Assembly: GCF_900106015.1 (NCBI RefSeq)
Contig: NZ_LT629797.1
Coordinates: forward strand, 186,001-250,000
DNA from: Pseudomonas sihuiensis
Lineage (GTDB): Bacteria; Pseudomonadota; Gammaproteobacteria; Pseudomonadales; Pseudomonadaceae
Direction of reading: 5' to 3'
DNA length: 64,000 nt
Shown: piece after piece, positions 1-8,240 of the stretch
How the letters are laid out: each line of letters begins with the position of its first letter
Position numbering within the stretch: the stretch's first letter is position 1
The notes under the pieces: generated by a model
Told to the model about the DNA's origin: nothing
Database searches by the model: none
Seen by the model: only the letters and a program-made list of their open reading frames with translations
Translations under genes and position numbers: made by a program

Positions 1-1383
1 TGAGCCGATCAGCATACCCGCCAGGCTGATCAGCAGGCCAGCCAGTTGCGGCGGCCAGAAGTCGCTTTCCTGGTAGGTCAGCTCCAGGGCAACCCAACTC
101 GACAGGCCAAGGATGATGGCCAGCAGCGCACCTTGTGTGGTCGCACGTTTCCAGAACAGGCCGGCGAACAGAGGCACCACGGCGGCTACCAGGGTCACCT
201 TGTAGGCGTTGCCGACCATCTCGTAGATGCTCGCCGTCGAGTTCAGGGCGAAGATCGACGTGGCGATTGTCATCGCCACCACGCTCACGCGCATGGCCAG
301 GAGGAACTGGCGGTCACTCATCACTGGCACGAAGTTCTTCAGGATGTTCTCGGTGAAGGTCACCGACGGTGCCAGCAGGGTGCCAGAGGCAGTGGACATG
401 ATCGCCGACAGCAGCGCACCGAAGAACATCACCTGGGCGAACAGCGGCGTGCGCTCCATGATCAGGTGCGGCAGGATCATCTGCGCGTCCTCGGCCAGCC
501 ACTTCTGCACCATCGCCGGGTCGATCAGCGAGGCCGCGTAGGTGAGGAAGATCGGCAGCATGCAAAACGACAGGTAAAACACCGCGCCTGCCATCGAGGC
601 GCGCGCGGCGATGTTCTCGGTCTTGGCCGACATCACGCGGGCGTACACGTCCTGCTGCGGAATGGAACCGAGCATCAGTGTCACCGCCGCCGCGATGAAG
701 GCGACGATATCCCGTGGCTCGAAGGCATGCATGAAGGTGAACTTGCCCTCGGCCGCTGCGTGGCTGATCACCACGTCGGCGCCGCCGGCCATGTCACCAA
801 TCAGCCAGGTCAGATAGCACAGGCCAGCGACGATGATGATCATCTGCATGAAGTCGGTCAGCGCTACCGACCACATGCCACCGAACAGGGTATACAGCAG
901 CACGATGGCAGTGCCGATCAGCATGCCCTGGGTGGTGGTGATCGAGCCATCCGAGAGCACGTTGAACACCACGCCCAGCGCTGTCAGCTGCGCGGCCACC
1001 CAGCCCAGGTAGGAGCCGATGATTACAAGGCTGGTGAGTATCTCCACCTGCGGGCCGTAGCGCTTGCGGAAGAAGTCACCGATGGTCAGCAGGTTCATGC
1101 GGTACAGCGGGCGGGCGAAAATCAGGCCCACCAACATCAGACAACCGAAGGAGCCGAACGGGTCCTCGATGATGCCGGCGAAGCCTTCCTCGATGAAGGT
1201 GGCCGGGATACCCAGCACCGCTTCTGAGCCGAACCAGGTGGCGAACACCATGGCTGCAACCAGGGGGAAGGACATGCTCCTGCCGCCGGCGGCGAAATCC
1301 TTGGAGTTTTTGACGCGAGTGGATGCATAGACGCCGACACCGACGGTGAACAGCAGGTAGATCGCAACAAACCAGATCAGCAT
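1..1383 (-). CDS. Sodium:solute symporter (SSS family), 3' end outside the window
   Basis: I translated 461 codons from the ATG at 1383 to the window edge. The protein begins MLIWFVAIYLLFTVGVGVYA and has repeated hydrophobic helices. The early segment KNSKDFAAGGRSM and the glycine-rich helices are typical of the Na+/solute symporter superfamily (PutP, PanF, choline-type members). It should sit in the inner membrane and use the sodium gradient to import a small solute. The substrate cannot be read from the sequence. No strong Shine-Dalgarno precedes the ATG, but the start matches where family members begin. The C-terminus lies beyond position 1. Confidence 0.85.
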   Translation of the reverse strand, partial: MLIWFVAIYLLFTVGVGVYASTRVKNSKDFAAGGRSMSFPLVAAMVFATWFGSEAVLGIPATFIEEGFAGIIEDPFGSFGCLMLVGLIFARPLYRMNLLTIGDFFRKRYGPQVEILTSLVIIGSYLGWVAAQLTALGVVFNVLSDGSITTTQGMLIGTAIVLLYTLFGGMWSVALTDFMQMIIIVAGLCYLTWLIGDMAGGADVVISHAAAEGKFTFMHAFEPRDIVAFIAAAVTLMLGSIPQQDVYARVMSAKTENIAARASMAGAVFYLSFCMLPIFLTYAASLIDPAMVQKWLAEDAQMILPHLIMERTPLFAQVMFFGALLSAIMSTASGTLLAPSVTFTENILKNFVPVMSDRQFLLAMRVSVVAMTIATSIFALNSTASIYEMVGNAYKVTLVAAVVPLFAGLFWKRATTQGALLAIILGLSSWVALELTYQESDFWPPQLAGLLISLAGMLIGS

Positions 1384-1811
1384 TGGATGAATACCAGTGG
1401 CTCGCCCGTCGTCCGGCGTGGGCAGTGCCCGCTAGGCCGCCTGGACAGACAGCATTATTGTTTTCATGGCGCGTCCCAGCTGGCGCGCGATCCCCCTCAG
1501 GCGCTCGCCGTGCCGGGTTCGCGGCCACCTGCCGCAACGGGCGAGCAGTCTGCCAAAGCCGTAAAATATGTCAAACAGATAAAGGCTTGTTCAGCGGAAA
1601 AAACGATAAACGATAGGCCAGCTGGGCTGGGGATGCGGTCAAATCAGGCTGTTTGGAATTTTTTGCGGATGGCTGTTGTGGATATTTTACGAATGTGCTT
1701 TGTCGTCAGCACCGATATTCGCCGCAACAGCGTCAGGCGTTGCGGGTGAGGCGGGCGAAGGGCGCTGACCAGCGCTCGCCCGCCTCACCATTTTGATGTT
1801 GCGAGGCTGGG
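1384..1811. other. Intergenic stretch, nothing recognised
   Basis: About 430 bases between the symporter start and the mscS-like stop. The part near 1555-1720 is more AT-rich and probably holds the symporter promoter. Short open frames on the plus strand lack ribosome binding sites and family resemblance. I see no RNA gene or clear terminator. Confidence 0.4.
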
Positions 1812-2945
1812 CTAGCTGAAGCGTGGCAGGCGCCCATCGCTGGCGCTCTCGGTACCCTCGGCCTGCTGCGGCAAACCGGCGACCTTGAGCACCGGCATCT
1901 TCTCACCCACCAGGCGCAGATCGCGGCGGGGCAGGGCGAAGCGCACGTCCAGCTCGCGCAGGGCATCGAGCAGTTGCAGGTTGATCTCCTGCTGAATGTC
2001 CATGTACTGGTTGTAGTCCGAGGTCAGCACGATATACATCACCTCGAAGGTCAGCTGGCTTTCATCGAAGCCGAGAAAATGCGCGCGGTCGAAGCGGGCC
2101 TGGGGCGTGGCGCGGATGATATCGCCGACCTTTTCCGACACTTGGCGCACCTTGGCGCTGGGCGTGTCGTAGTTGATGCCGAACTTGAAGACGATGCGGC
2201 GGGTATTCATGCGTTTGTAGTTGTGCACGATCTGGCGCAGCAGATCGGCGTTGGCGCACACCACTTGCTCACCGCTGAGGCTGCGAATACGCGTGGTCTT
2301 CAGACCGATATGCTCGATGGAGCCGGCGACTTCGCCGAACACCACGAAGTCACCGATCTCGAACGGCTTGTCGACGCCAATCGATAGCGAAGCGAACACA
2401 TCGCTGAGTACCGTCTGCACCGCCAGCGCCACGGCGATACCACCGACACCCAGGCTGGCCACCAGCGCGGTGATATCCACCCCCAGGTTGGCCAGGATCG
2501 ACAGCAGCATCACCGACCACACCACGATCAGAATCATGATGCTGATGATGGTGGTCATCACCGGGTTGTAACTACCGCCGCTCTTGCCTATCACCAGGCT
2601 GCGCGACCACAGGCGCACGCCGGTATCGACCCACAACGCCACCTGCAGGGCCAGGGCGACGAACCAGGTATGGCTCAGCGCGCTTTGCCAGGCGAGCGGC
2701 AAGTCCGCCAGACGCAACGCCAACAGCAGGGAAAACGCCAACAACAGCACGCGGCTGGTGCGGCCGATGACCATGGCGATGAAGTGTGACCAACTGCTCT
2801 CCTGATCAGCCGACCCAGCCTTCAGGCGCTTGTGCAGGGTGTTCACCAGGGTACGCAGCACGCTGTAGATCAGCGCCGTGGCGACCAGGACAATCGCCAC
2901 ATTGAGCCAGACATCGCGTTCAAGCCAGATATTCCATTGTTCCAT
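1812..2945 (-). CDS. MscS-family mechanosensitive ion channel
   Basis: 377 residues from the ATG at 2945. I chose it over an in-frame ATG at 2972 because GGAGG lies nine bases before it and nothing precedes the other. Several N-terminal membrane helices are followed by the MscS pore helix and beta domain: the segment ALVASLGVGGIAVALAVQ is the glycine/alanine-rich pore-lining helix, and FEIGDFVVFGEVAGSIEHIGL is the conserved beta domain. It is an inner-membrane tension-gated channel that releases solutes on hypo-osmotic shock. It is longer than E. coli MscS because of extra N-terminal helices. It is a single gene with no obvious operon partner. Confidence 0.9.
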   Translation of the reverse strand: MEQWNIWLERDVWLNVAIVLVATALIYSVLRTLVNTLHKRLKAGSADQESSWSHFIAMVIGRTSRVLLLAFSLLLALRLADLPLAWQSALSHTWFVALALQVALWVDTGVRLWSRSLVIGKSGGSYNPVMTTIISIMILIVVWSVMLLSILANLGVDITALVASLGVGGIAVALAVQTVLSDVFASLSIGVDKPFEIGDFVVFGEVAGSIEHIGLKTTRIRSLSGEQVVCANADLLRQIVHNYKRMNTRRIVFKFGINYDTPSAKVRQVSEKVGDIIRATPQARFDRAHFLGFDESQLTFEVMYIVLTSDYNQYMDIQQEINLQLLDALRELDVRFALPRRDLRLVGEKMPVLKVAGLPQQAEGTESASDGRLPRFS

Positions 2946-3096
2946 CGCCAGGGGCCTCCAGAAAAAAGACATATAGGGTTCTGGTGGCGTTGGGGAGCAG
3001 AAGTTCCGGGGAAATGGATGGCGCGCTGCTGAGTGCAGCGCTCATTCAGGTAGTGGGATTACACGAAGAGGGGGAGCGAGCGAAGGCATCGAAAGC

Positions 3097-3324
3097 TCAC
3101 TGCTGTTTTATCGAAGCGCTGGATTTTTGTACGAGCTTCGCCAGAGGCTCCAACGACCAGAAAAACAGGAGCAGCATTGTGGTGGCGAGATGGCTCAGTG
3201 CTTCCGAAAACTCGCCACTCCACAGATAAAGCGCGAATAGGCAGCCGCTGTAGAGAGTGGCTGCCAGCAGGATCAGTCGGCACAGCTGGATGCTGCGTTT
3301 TGTGAAGAACTTGTGGTTGTTCAT
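3097..3324 (-). CDS. Small membrane protein, function unknown
   Basis: 75 residues from the ATG at 3324, preceded by AAGGA eight bases upstream. The frame stays open further upstream but without a better start. Two hydrophobic stretches are visible: LCRLILLAATLYSGCLFALYL (about residues 13-33) and a second around residues 45-58 (ATTMLLLFFWSLEPL). The C-terminus is polar and lysine/serine-rich. I do not recognise a family. It lies just outside the left end of the integrated element, on the host side. Membrane location is inferred from hydrophobicity. Confidence 0.55.
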   Translation of the reverse strand: MNNHKFFTKRSIQLCRLILLAATLYSGCLFALYLWSGEFSEALSHLATTMLLLFFWSLEPLAKLVQKSSASIKQQ

Positions 3325-3370
3325 TGAGGAATTCCTTTTCGCGGCGTGAAGAAACTGGCGCGAGGATACT

Positions 3371-3395
3371 GTGATGGCTGGCGGTAATCGAACCC
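3371..3395. repeat. Possible degenerate attL (tRNA-Gly T-arm remnant)
   Basis: GTGATGG, then eight bases, then AATCGAACCC. The intact tRNA-Gly at 10767-10840 reads GTGATGG, one G, AATCGAACCC on the same strand. The order and orientation fit a decayed displaced tRNA 3' fragment. The acceptor-stem part is not conserved, so this is only a candidate. Confidence 0.3.
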
Positions 3396-3603
3396 TTTCC
3401 GGCCCCTTGCTGTGATCCGCAAAGCCCGGCTTTTCTGGCCTTGTAGCCCAGCCACTACGGCATTTTTCCGCTATCTCTTGCAGTGATTTCGACACTTTTT
3501 CGACATCCGCGCTAGACAACCCTAATAGTCGAGCAGTAGCTTTCTGCTACTAGGTGTCGATTCGGTGTTTCTCTAAAAATTGGATTTTGACTAGGAATTA
3601 AAA

Positions 3604-4326
3604 ATGGAAGAGCTCTTGTGTAATTGGACGCCGACGCTGATTGTTGATCTTGTTAAAAATGTCGCTTGGCCACTTGTGGTTCTGATACTTGGCATAGGAC
3701 TTCGTAATCGTATATTTGAGATTTTTCGCTCTTTCTTTACGAGGAATACTGTTTCGGAAGTTATTGCTTCTACGTCAGGTTTTTCAGCGAAATTTGTTGC
3801 GGCTGAGAAACAGACCTCTGAGGTATTCGAGTCCGGTGGTTCAAGTGCTATGAGCCTTCCAAGGAATATGAGTGCTGCTGCTATAAGAGAGAGGCATCAG
3901 CAGTACGGTTCTGAGTTTACCGAGTATCTGCATGAAGCTATTGTGGCGCATTTAAGTGTCTTGGGTGTTGCTGATGATGAGAAGGTTGAGCTGTTGGCTC
4001 GCGAAGTTGCACTTCTTCAAGCTTTTGCGCACTATGCTGATGTGAGTAAAGTTCTCTTTCGTTCGCAGTTTAATTTGTTTTCTATAATGGCAAGCAATAA
4101 TGGGTGTATTAGTAAGGAGGATGCCTTTCGGAACTTTGAAGCTGTGAAAGAAGTTGTGTCTGGGGCACTGTCTGAATGGGATTTGATAAAATTTATAGCG
4201 TTTCCCGTTAGTAAAGGTTTGATGTATGAAGAGGAAGGTAGCTACAGATTGACAACCTTTGGTAGCTCTTATGTTGCTTATATGGCAAAGAACCCCCATT
4301 TGATTGATGAGCTTGCGAAGCTGTAG
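3604..4326 (+). CDS. Membrane-anchored cargo protein of unknown function, possible C-terminal winged helix
   Basis: 240 residues, ATG at 3604 with AGGAA just upstream. One hydrophobic segment near the N-terminus (about residues 14-33, LVKNVAWPLVVLILGIGL) suggests a membrane anchor. The middle is polar and helical. The C-terminal part ends GLMYEEEGSYRLTTFGSSYV, the look of a winged-helix wing, so the domain could bind nucleic acid or a protein partner. Codon use and AT content differ strongly from the host genes on both sides, pointing to transfer. It opens a three-gene plus-strand group with the 86-residue gene and the AbiTii-domain gene. I do not recognise the family. A defence role is inferred from context only. 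Confidence 0.7.
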   Translation: MEELLCNWTPTLIVDLVKNVAWPLVVLILGIGLRNRIFEIFRSFFTRNTVSEVIASTSGFSAKFVAAEKQTSEVFESGGSSAMSLPRNMSAAAIRERHQQYGSEFTEYLHEAIVAHLSVLGVADDEKVELLAREVALLQAFAHYADVSKVLFRSQFNLFSIMASNNGCISKEDAFRNFEAVKEVVSGALSEWDLIKFIAFPVSKGLMYEEEGSYRLTTFGSSYVAYMAKNPHLIDELAKL

Positions 4327-4381
4327 TGCAGCCAAGGTATCACGGATAGGTGGCTTATTTATTTTTTTAGGAGCAAGGCAA

Positions 4382-4642
4382 ATGTTTGCAAGCATCCAGT
4401 CTCACGATCAGCGTGATTTTTACTGCCGTATAAATGCTGAGCCAGTCTTGGCTTACAAGAATGTCTTGGTTTATGAATTGGTGCAGTCGTCAATTCCAAA
4501 CGATATAGAGCACTTTGTTAATGGAGAGTATATGGGGGTTTTTCGGCATGTTGCTCTGGATACAGAGGGGAAAGGCTATGTTTTTGATATCGAGAATAAA
4601 AGAAAGTTGGCGTGCGTAGGTAGATGCTCTTACTGCGAATGA
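4382..4642 (+). CDS. Small AT-rich cargo protein, function unknown
   Basis: 86 residues from the ATG at 4382, which has AGGAG eight bases upstream. The frame extends upstream of this start but without an equally good site. The protein is soluble-looking, mixed alpha/beta, and ends CVGRCSYCE, with three cysteines in the last eight residues that could bind metal. No family recognised. It lies 55 bases after the membrane-anchored gene and 52 bases before the AbiTii-domain gene on the same strand, so co-transcription is likely. Confidence 0.55.
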   Translation: MFASIQSHDQRDFYCRINAEPVLAYKNVLVYELVQSSIPNDIEHFVNGEYMGVFRHVALDTEGKGYVFDIENKRKLACVGRCSYCE

Positions 4643-4694
4643 GCCTGCTCGGTATGTTGTCTTGATCCGCTACTTTTCAAGTTAAGGAGTAAGC

Positions 4695-5633
4695 ATGGTT
4701 GATCAGAGCAGGTCAGAACATATTCTAGAATTAGCAAAAGAGCTTCTAGATGATATTGAGTTAAGCCGAGCAAGTGCTGAAAGCTTAATTTTAAAGGCAT
4801 CGAGGCTGGCGCGGTGGGTTGGCTCTGAGGAAATCCGATATTGGCTAAAGCTTGAAATGCAAGGGTACAACTCCTCAAGTGAGGTATCCCTAAGATATAT
4901 GGGGGTCACAGGGCGTTGGGTGGATCGCGAAAAGCAACGAGGTTATTGGGGGCCCTTAGCACAACAAGAAGCTGCAATAATTGCTGAGCAAGCAAAGTTG
5001 AACGCAATGCGAATACCTGATACCGCAGGGGATATGGCCTTCGTTGCAACAAAGAAGGTCACTGACGAAATGACTTCCTCGGCTTCGTATATCTCTAAGC
5101 TAAGCGGAATAAAAAGCCGAGTACTTGCCAAGCTTCATGAGTTTGTAAGTGAAATATATTATGAAAAGCAATTCGATAGTCTATCTGAGTCGATTTTTGA
5201 GAGATATAAGAGTGATGTCGATAGCTTGATCGGTGACTCGTGCGGGCAAGTTCTCGAACAAATTCCATCTGTAATGAGTCGTCTAGCTGAGGGTGATCAA
5301 GAAGCAATAAGTCAGTCACTTAACACTTGTCGCAGAGTCATAGACTCTTTTGCAGATAACATTTTTCCTCCATCAGAGGAAACGATAGAAATTGGTGGGA
5401 ATCAACTTTCATTAGCCGCTAATCGTCATCAGAATAGAATTAATGCTTATATTCATCAGCGTATAGATAGCGACACTAGGAAAAAGAGATTTCGCCAGAA
5501 CTTAGCTAACCTCTATGACCGCGTCTCTACCGGTGTTCACAAGGAAGTTACTGTGGAAGAAGCGAGAGCCTTATTTTTAAACACGTATTTACTCATAGGT
5601 GAAATCTTGCACCTGCCGAACAATGATGCTTAA
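4695..5633 (+). CDS. AbiTii-domain protein, putative phage defence cargo
   Basis: 312 residues, with AAGGAG five bases before the ATG. Residues about 5-70 carry the AbiTii pattern: a helical segment with LILKASRLARWVGSEEIRYW, then KLEMQGY, an aromatic-arginine stretch (SLRYMGVTGRW) and a polar loop. The AbiTii domain is named after the abortive infection system AbiT of lactococcal plasmids. The remainder (about 100-312) is helical with no motif I can name; the C-terminal segment around 230-300 is charged. The gene is AT-rich and sits in the left-end cargo zone of the Pf-like element, the position where Pf prophages carry accessory and defence genes. Mode of action and partners are unknown; the two upstream genes are the obvious candidates. 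Confidence 0.7.
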   Translation: MVDQSRSEHILELAKELLDDIELSRASAESLILKASRLARWVGSEEIRYWLKLEMQGYNSSSEVSLRYMGVTGRWVDREKQRGYWGPLAQQEAAIIAEQAKLNAMRIPDTAGDMAFVATKKVTDEMTSSASYISKLSGIKSRVLAKLHEFVSEIYYEKQFDSLSESIFERYKSDVDSLIGDSCGQVLEQIPSVMSRLAEGDQEAISQSLNTCRRVIDSFADNIFPPSEETIEIGGNQLSLAANRHQNRINAYIHQRIDSDTRKKRFRQNLANLYDRVSTGVHKEVTVEEARALFLNTYLLIGEILHLPNNDA

Positions 5634-5681
5634 CAAGGCGCTCAAGCAAGGACGTGCTAACGCGCTCCGCTTAGTTTGGCA

Positions 5682-6140
5682 TTATTGGAATATGTCTCTT
5701 CTCGAGTGTGCGTGCACTGTTTCTCTTTTGCTTAGCCAGAGCGTTACAAGTACCCAGTAGTCACTGGCTCTTTTGCTATCTAAGTCCAGTGTGGCTTCAA
5801 GGGCTTTGATCGTCAGTTTTTCCCCAGGGCGTATGTTCTTATTGACGGGGTGAAAGCTATTAACCGATTTGAAGTCCCATACTCCGTCTTTGTTGATGTA
5901 GGCGTAGGCGACTTCAACACTCTCTATGTATCTGGTTTTTGAGTGTTTTGGATTGTTTACGATCTGCAGCTCGTCGAGCCTTGTATAGATAAGGCTCTTT
6001 CCTGCTAGCGCTCGGCCTTTCCCTGTTACTTTGAAAGCCCATTCGTCATGGGCTTGTCCGACGTAGAACGCTACTTCCTCGGCTGCCTTGGCCTGCGTGA
6101 ACGCGATCAGGCATAGGATGGCGCATATCAGTTTCTTCAT
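5682..6140 (-). CDS. Secreted protein of unknown function (cargo)
   Basis: 152 residues beginning MKKLICAILCLIAFTQAKA, a clear Sec signal peptide with probable cleavage after AKA near residue 19. The mature part looks beta-rich, with a likely strand pattern around YIESVEVAYAYINKDGVW and a basic C-terminus. It should be periplasmic. AAAGGAG lies about eleven bases before the ATG. It is convergent with the AbiTii gene and in the same direction as the repressor, 55 bases downstream of the repressor stop, so it may be expressed in the integrated (lysogenic) state. No family recognised. Confidence 0.65.
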   Translation of the reverse strand: MKKLICAILCLIAFTQAKAAEEVAFYVGQAHDEWAFKVTGKGRALAGKSLIYTRLDELQIVNNPKHSKTRYIESVEVAYAYINKDGVWDFKSVNSFHPVNKNIRPGEKLTIKALEATLDLDSKRASDYWVLVTLWLSKRETVHAHSRRDIFQ

Positions 6141-6195
6141 GGATTTCCGAGCTCCTTTCGGGCATACCAGCGCCTAGCTGCTTCCTGGGTGATCG

Positions 6196-6465
6196 CTATC
6201 CCGCGTTGGGTTGGCTCAAGTTTCGGTTGGCTTCGTCGTAGTCTGGGCTGGTCTGGCCAATCTCGGGCGCTATTTGCCCGCTAGCGATCCAGAAGGCGTA
6301 TTGAGGGAACATCTGCACGATGGCCTCAATGTCCTGCTCATTGGCGCGCCGCTTTCCGTTTCTCAGGTGATACCAGCTGCTGCGGTCTATGCCTGTCAGC
6401 TTCTCAAGCTTAGGGGCCGAAAGCTTTTCCTTATCCCATACGGATATCAATCTTTCTCTTATCAT
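6196..6465 (-). CDS. Pf-type repressor, small HTH (XRE-like) regulator
   Basis: 89 residues. The N-terminal half has a helix-turn-helix (SAPKLEKLTGIDRSSWYHLR, about residues 16-35) followed by the conserved pattern of Pseudomonas phage repressors (EDIEAIVQMFPQYAFWIASG). Size, leftward orientation and divergent placement against an excisionase-like gene match the Pf4 repressor. It probably binds the 132-base divergent region and keeps excision and replication genes off. No peptidase domain is present, so LexA-like self-cleavage is not expected; control is more likely by anti-repression or repressor level. Confidence 0.8.
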   Translation of the reverse strand: MIRERLISVWDKEKLSAPKLEKLTGIDRSSWYHLRNGKRRANEQDIEAIVQMFPQYAFWIASGQIAPEIGQTSPDYDEANRNLSQPNAG

Positions 6466-6597
6466 TCCGAAAGCATCTAAAAAGCTTGCACATAGTGGTG
6501 GTTTATGTGTGGGGGCTTGGCTTATATTTTGTCCGCGCCTTGCAATATGTGTAAGGCATCTAGTGCAAGATAAAGCGGAATATAGCGGAGCAAGCTG
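6466..6597. promoter_or_regulatory. Divergent repressor/excisionase control region with repeated CTTGCA half-sites
   Basis: 132 bases between the two divergent starts. CTTGCA occurs at 6485-6490 and 6539-6544, and its complement TGCAAG at 6564-6569, so the last two form an inverted repeat with 19 bases between. These are candidate repressor operators. The AT-rich run around 6520-6530 could hold promoter elements. GGAG at 6587-6590 is the ribosome site for the rightward gene. Confidence 0.45.
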
Positions 6598-6819
6598 ATG
6601 CTACCACCTGAAGGTCTTGACCCCCAAAAGCTGCACGGCGCACCGCCCTTGATGCCGTGGCAGAAGTTCGCTGAATGGATCGGCATGGGCGACGAACCCG
6701 TCGTTGTCCGCACCTGGGTGGAGCGTAACTACCTGCCTTCACAGAAGGTCGGCAAGCGCACCATGGTCAACGTGGCCTTGCTGCATCAGCAGCTTCTGGA
6801 ACAGGAGTGGACGCTGTGA
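6598..6819 (+). CDS. Excisionase-like DNA-binding protein (Pf XisF-like)
   Basis: 73 residues. The segment MPWQKFAEWIGMGDEPVVVRTW followed by VERNYLPSQKVGKRTMVNV looks like a MerR/excisionase-type winged helix with a basic wing. It is the first rightward gene opposite the repressor, the place of the excisionase and replication activator XisF4 in Pf4. Probable job: directing excision with the integrase and activating downstream genes. It overlaps the next gene by GTGA. A second, related protein is encoded at 6976-7191. Confidence 0.7.
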   Translation: MLPPEGLDPQKLHGAPPLMPWQKFAEWIGMGDEPVVVRTWVERNYLPSQKVGKRTMVNVALLHQQLLEQEWTL

Positions 6820-6989
6820 GCCGAACAGACCCGCAATTCAAGCTGCGCGTACCGCCCGAGCTGCGCGCCAAGATCGAACAGTCCGCCTTCGCCTCGCGCC
6901 GTTCGATGAACTCGGAAGTCGTCATTCGCCTGGAAGCGAGCTACGCCCAGGACAAAGCCGCCAAGGAGGGCACCCATGAGCAAGCCTGA
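6816..6989 (+). CDS. Arc-family ribbon-helix-helix DNA-binding protein
   Basis: 57 residues from a GTG at 6816, which overlaps the stop of the excisionase-like gene; AGGAG at 6802-6806 has correct spacing to this GTG. The sequence KLRVPPELRAKIEQSAFASR then SMNSEVVIRLEASY is a typical Arc/MetJ ribbon-helix-helix: a short strand, helix, turn, helix. It should bind DNA as a dimer and regulate early element genes. It ends inside the start of the next gene (14-base overlap), so the genes are translationally coupled. Confidence 0.7.
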   Translation: MSRTDPQFKLRVPPELRAKIEQSAFASRRSMNSEVVIRLEASYAQDKAAKEGTHEQA

Positions 6990-7191
6990 CGAAAGCCTCG
7001 ACCTGTGCAGCGTGAAGACCTTCGCCGAGCTGAGCGGCGTGTCGGTCGAAGAGGCCATCAACTGGGTGGACAGCAAGACCATCCCGAGCATGAAGCTGGC
7101 CGACTTCCGCATGGTCAATCTTGCCCGCCTGCGCGCCGATCTGGAGAAGGGTAAAACCGAGTTCAAGGAAGGGGACTACGCCCATGTCTAG
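6976..7191 (+). CDS. Second excisionase-like small protein
   Basis: 71 residues. It resembles the product of 6598-6819: both share the pattern FAE, G, V/W, IPS or LPS, K, RMVN or TMVN, A, L, suggesting an old duplication of a winged-helix fold (SVEEAINWVDSKTIPSMK here). A role in directionality or transcription control is plausible. GGAGG precedes the ATG within the upstream gene, and its end overlaps the start of the next gene. The exact function is unknown. Confidence 0.6.
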   Translation: MSKPDESLDLCSVKTFAELSGVSVEEAINWVDSKTIPSMKLADFRMVNLARLRADLEKGKTEFKEGDYAHV

Positions 7192-7525
7192 CCCGACTCT
7201 GACCTTCGACCCTATCACCGCTATCGGCTACATCGGCCAGACCGTTCTTGTCGAACTGGTATGGGAGGGAGACCCGGAACCTATCTGGCGTTTCAAACAT
7301 ATCGTTGGGGTGGTAGTGCCAGTCCAGGGCGTCAACGAAGTGGGTTACTTCTTGACCCTCCCTGTTATTGGCAGCGCTGATTTTCCGGATGAGATCTACT
7401 TCGACAGCATCCACACCATTCGGGCTATCCGTGATCGTCACGCTCCCGCCAAGGTGCTGGATCGCCTACCGCTGCCGCACCTGTTCCAGGGTCAAGCCAA
7501 GGAAGGAGAACGCCGCCATGCGTAA
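7184..7525 (+). CDS. Element protein of unknown function, paralogue A
   Basis: 113 residues from the ATG at 7184, overlapping the preceding stop. The core ITAIGYIGQTVLVELVWEGDPEPIW, then a hydrophobic strand (IVGVVVPV) and DEIYFDSIHTIRAIRDRH, is repeated in diverged form in the next gene. The fold is probably a small beta barrel or sheet. It occupies the place where Pf phages encode the ssDNA-binding protein, but I see no similarity to the Pf1/Pf4 protein. It overlaps the next gene by eight bases. Confidence 0.6.
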   Translation: MSSPTLTFDPITAIGYIGQTVLVELVWEGDPEPIWRFKHIVGVVVPVQGVNEVGYFLTLPVIGSADFPDEIYFDSIHTIRAIRDRHAPAKVLDRLPLPHLFQGQAKEGERRHA

Positions 7526-7916
7526 GCCACGTATCCAGCTCGACACGGCCACGGCTCTTAGCTACGTCGGCAAAACTGCGCTGGTCGAAACCGCCTGGGA
7601 TGCTGAGCCGGAATCCTTCTGGCAATGCATCCAGATTGTCGGCGTGCTGATCCCGACGCCGGATATGCAGGGCGCCCCGTGCTTCCTGGGTGTCGAACTC
7701 AGCTCCAGCACGCGCAACCCAAACGAGTTCTACTTCGACGATATCTGCTCTATCAGGGCGATGCGGCACCGCGACCGGCATGGTTCCGGCAACGTACTGG
7801 ACCGCATGACCCTGACCCATTCCGCCGATGGTTCCGGGTCAGGGGCCGCGCTCCCGGCTCGTCGGAACAGCTCCACCGTTCCGGCGAACGGAAGCACGGG
7901 CGCAGCGCACCCTTGA
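7518..7916 (+). CDS. Element protein of unknown function, paralogue B
   Basis: 132 residues from the ATG at 7518. It aligns with the preceding product: [22 protein letters not shown] matches ITAIGYIGQTVLVELVWEGDP, and [20 protein letters not shown] matches DEIYFDSIHTIRAIRDRH. So the two genes are a tandem duplication. The C-terminal 30 residues are low-complexity (Ser, Gly, Ala, Thr) and absent from paralogue A. Function unknown. A role in binding DNA or controlling replication is only a guess from position upstream of Rep. Confidence 0.6.
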   Translation: MRKPRIQLDTATALSYVGKTALVETAWDAEPESFWQCIQIVGVLIPTPDMQGAPCFLGVELSSSTRNPNEFYFDDICSIRAMRHRDRHGSGNVLDRMTLTHSADGSGSGAALPARRNSSTVPANGSTGAAHP

Positions 7917-7925
7917 CCCCACGCC

Positions 7926-8240
7926 ATGAAAACAAGCCTGACCACGGGAGAGTGGGGCAGCTTCACCGCCCCGCGCTCCCGAGCCCTCGGCGGCAAGAGT
8001 GGGATGACAAGGGCAAAGCCCTTGGTGTTGATCCAGCCCCGCCCGCTGCACTTCGCTGACTGCCTGCACCTCGTATTCCTGGCGCTGCTGAGCGCCTTCC
8101 TCTGGTACGCCAGCCTCCCGCCCTCTGATCGTCCCCAGGTGCCTTCCTACATCCAGGAACAGAACTGCCTGACAGAACCAGACCCATTCAAGGAGCTTGA
8201 ACGATGGATGAAGCAAGAGCGGTGCAAGCCCCTGACGTAG
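7926..8240 (+). CDS. Small single-pass membrane protein
   Basis: 104 residues. A basic N-terminal region is followed by one hydrophobic segment ([19 protein letters not shown], about residues 47-65) and a polar, proline-rich C-terminus ending near [16 protein letters not shown]. It stands where Pf phages carry small membrane and coat proteins, but it does not look like a major coat protein: there is no short processed signal peptide followed by a hydrophobic mature helix. The start is uncertain, since no clear Shine-Dalgarno is seen. Confidence 0.45.
   Translation: MKTSLTTGEWGSFTAPRSRALGGKSGMTRAKPLVLIQPRPLHFADCLHLVFLALLSAFLWYASLPPSDRPQVPSYIQEQNCLTEPDPFKELERWMKQERCKPLT

Noticed and set aside
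1387..1749. 120-codon plus-strand open frame between symporter and mscS-like genes
   Set aside because: No ribosome site, no recognisable protein pattern, and partly AT-rich promoter-like sequence.
7926..8240. Major coat protein of an inovirus
   Set aside because: It has one membrane segment, but it is too long before the helix, lacks a processable signal peptide and has a long polar tail.
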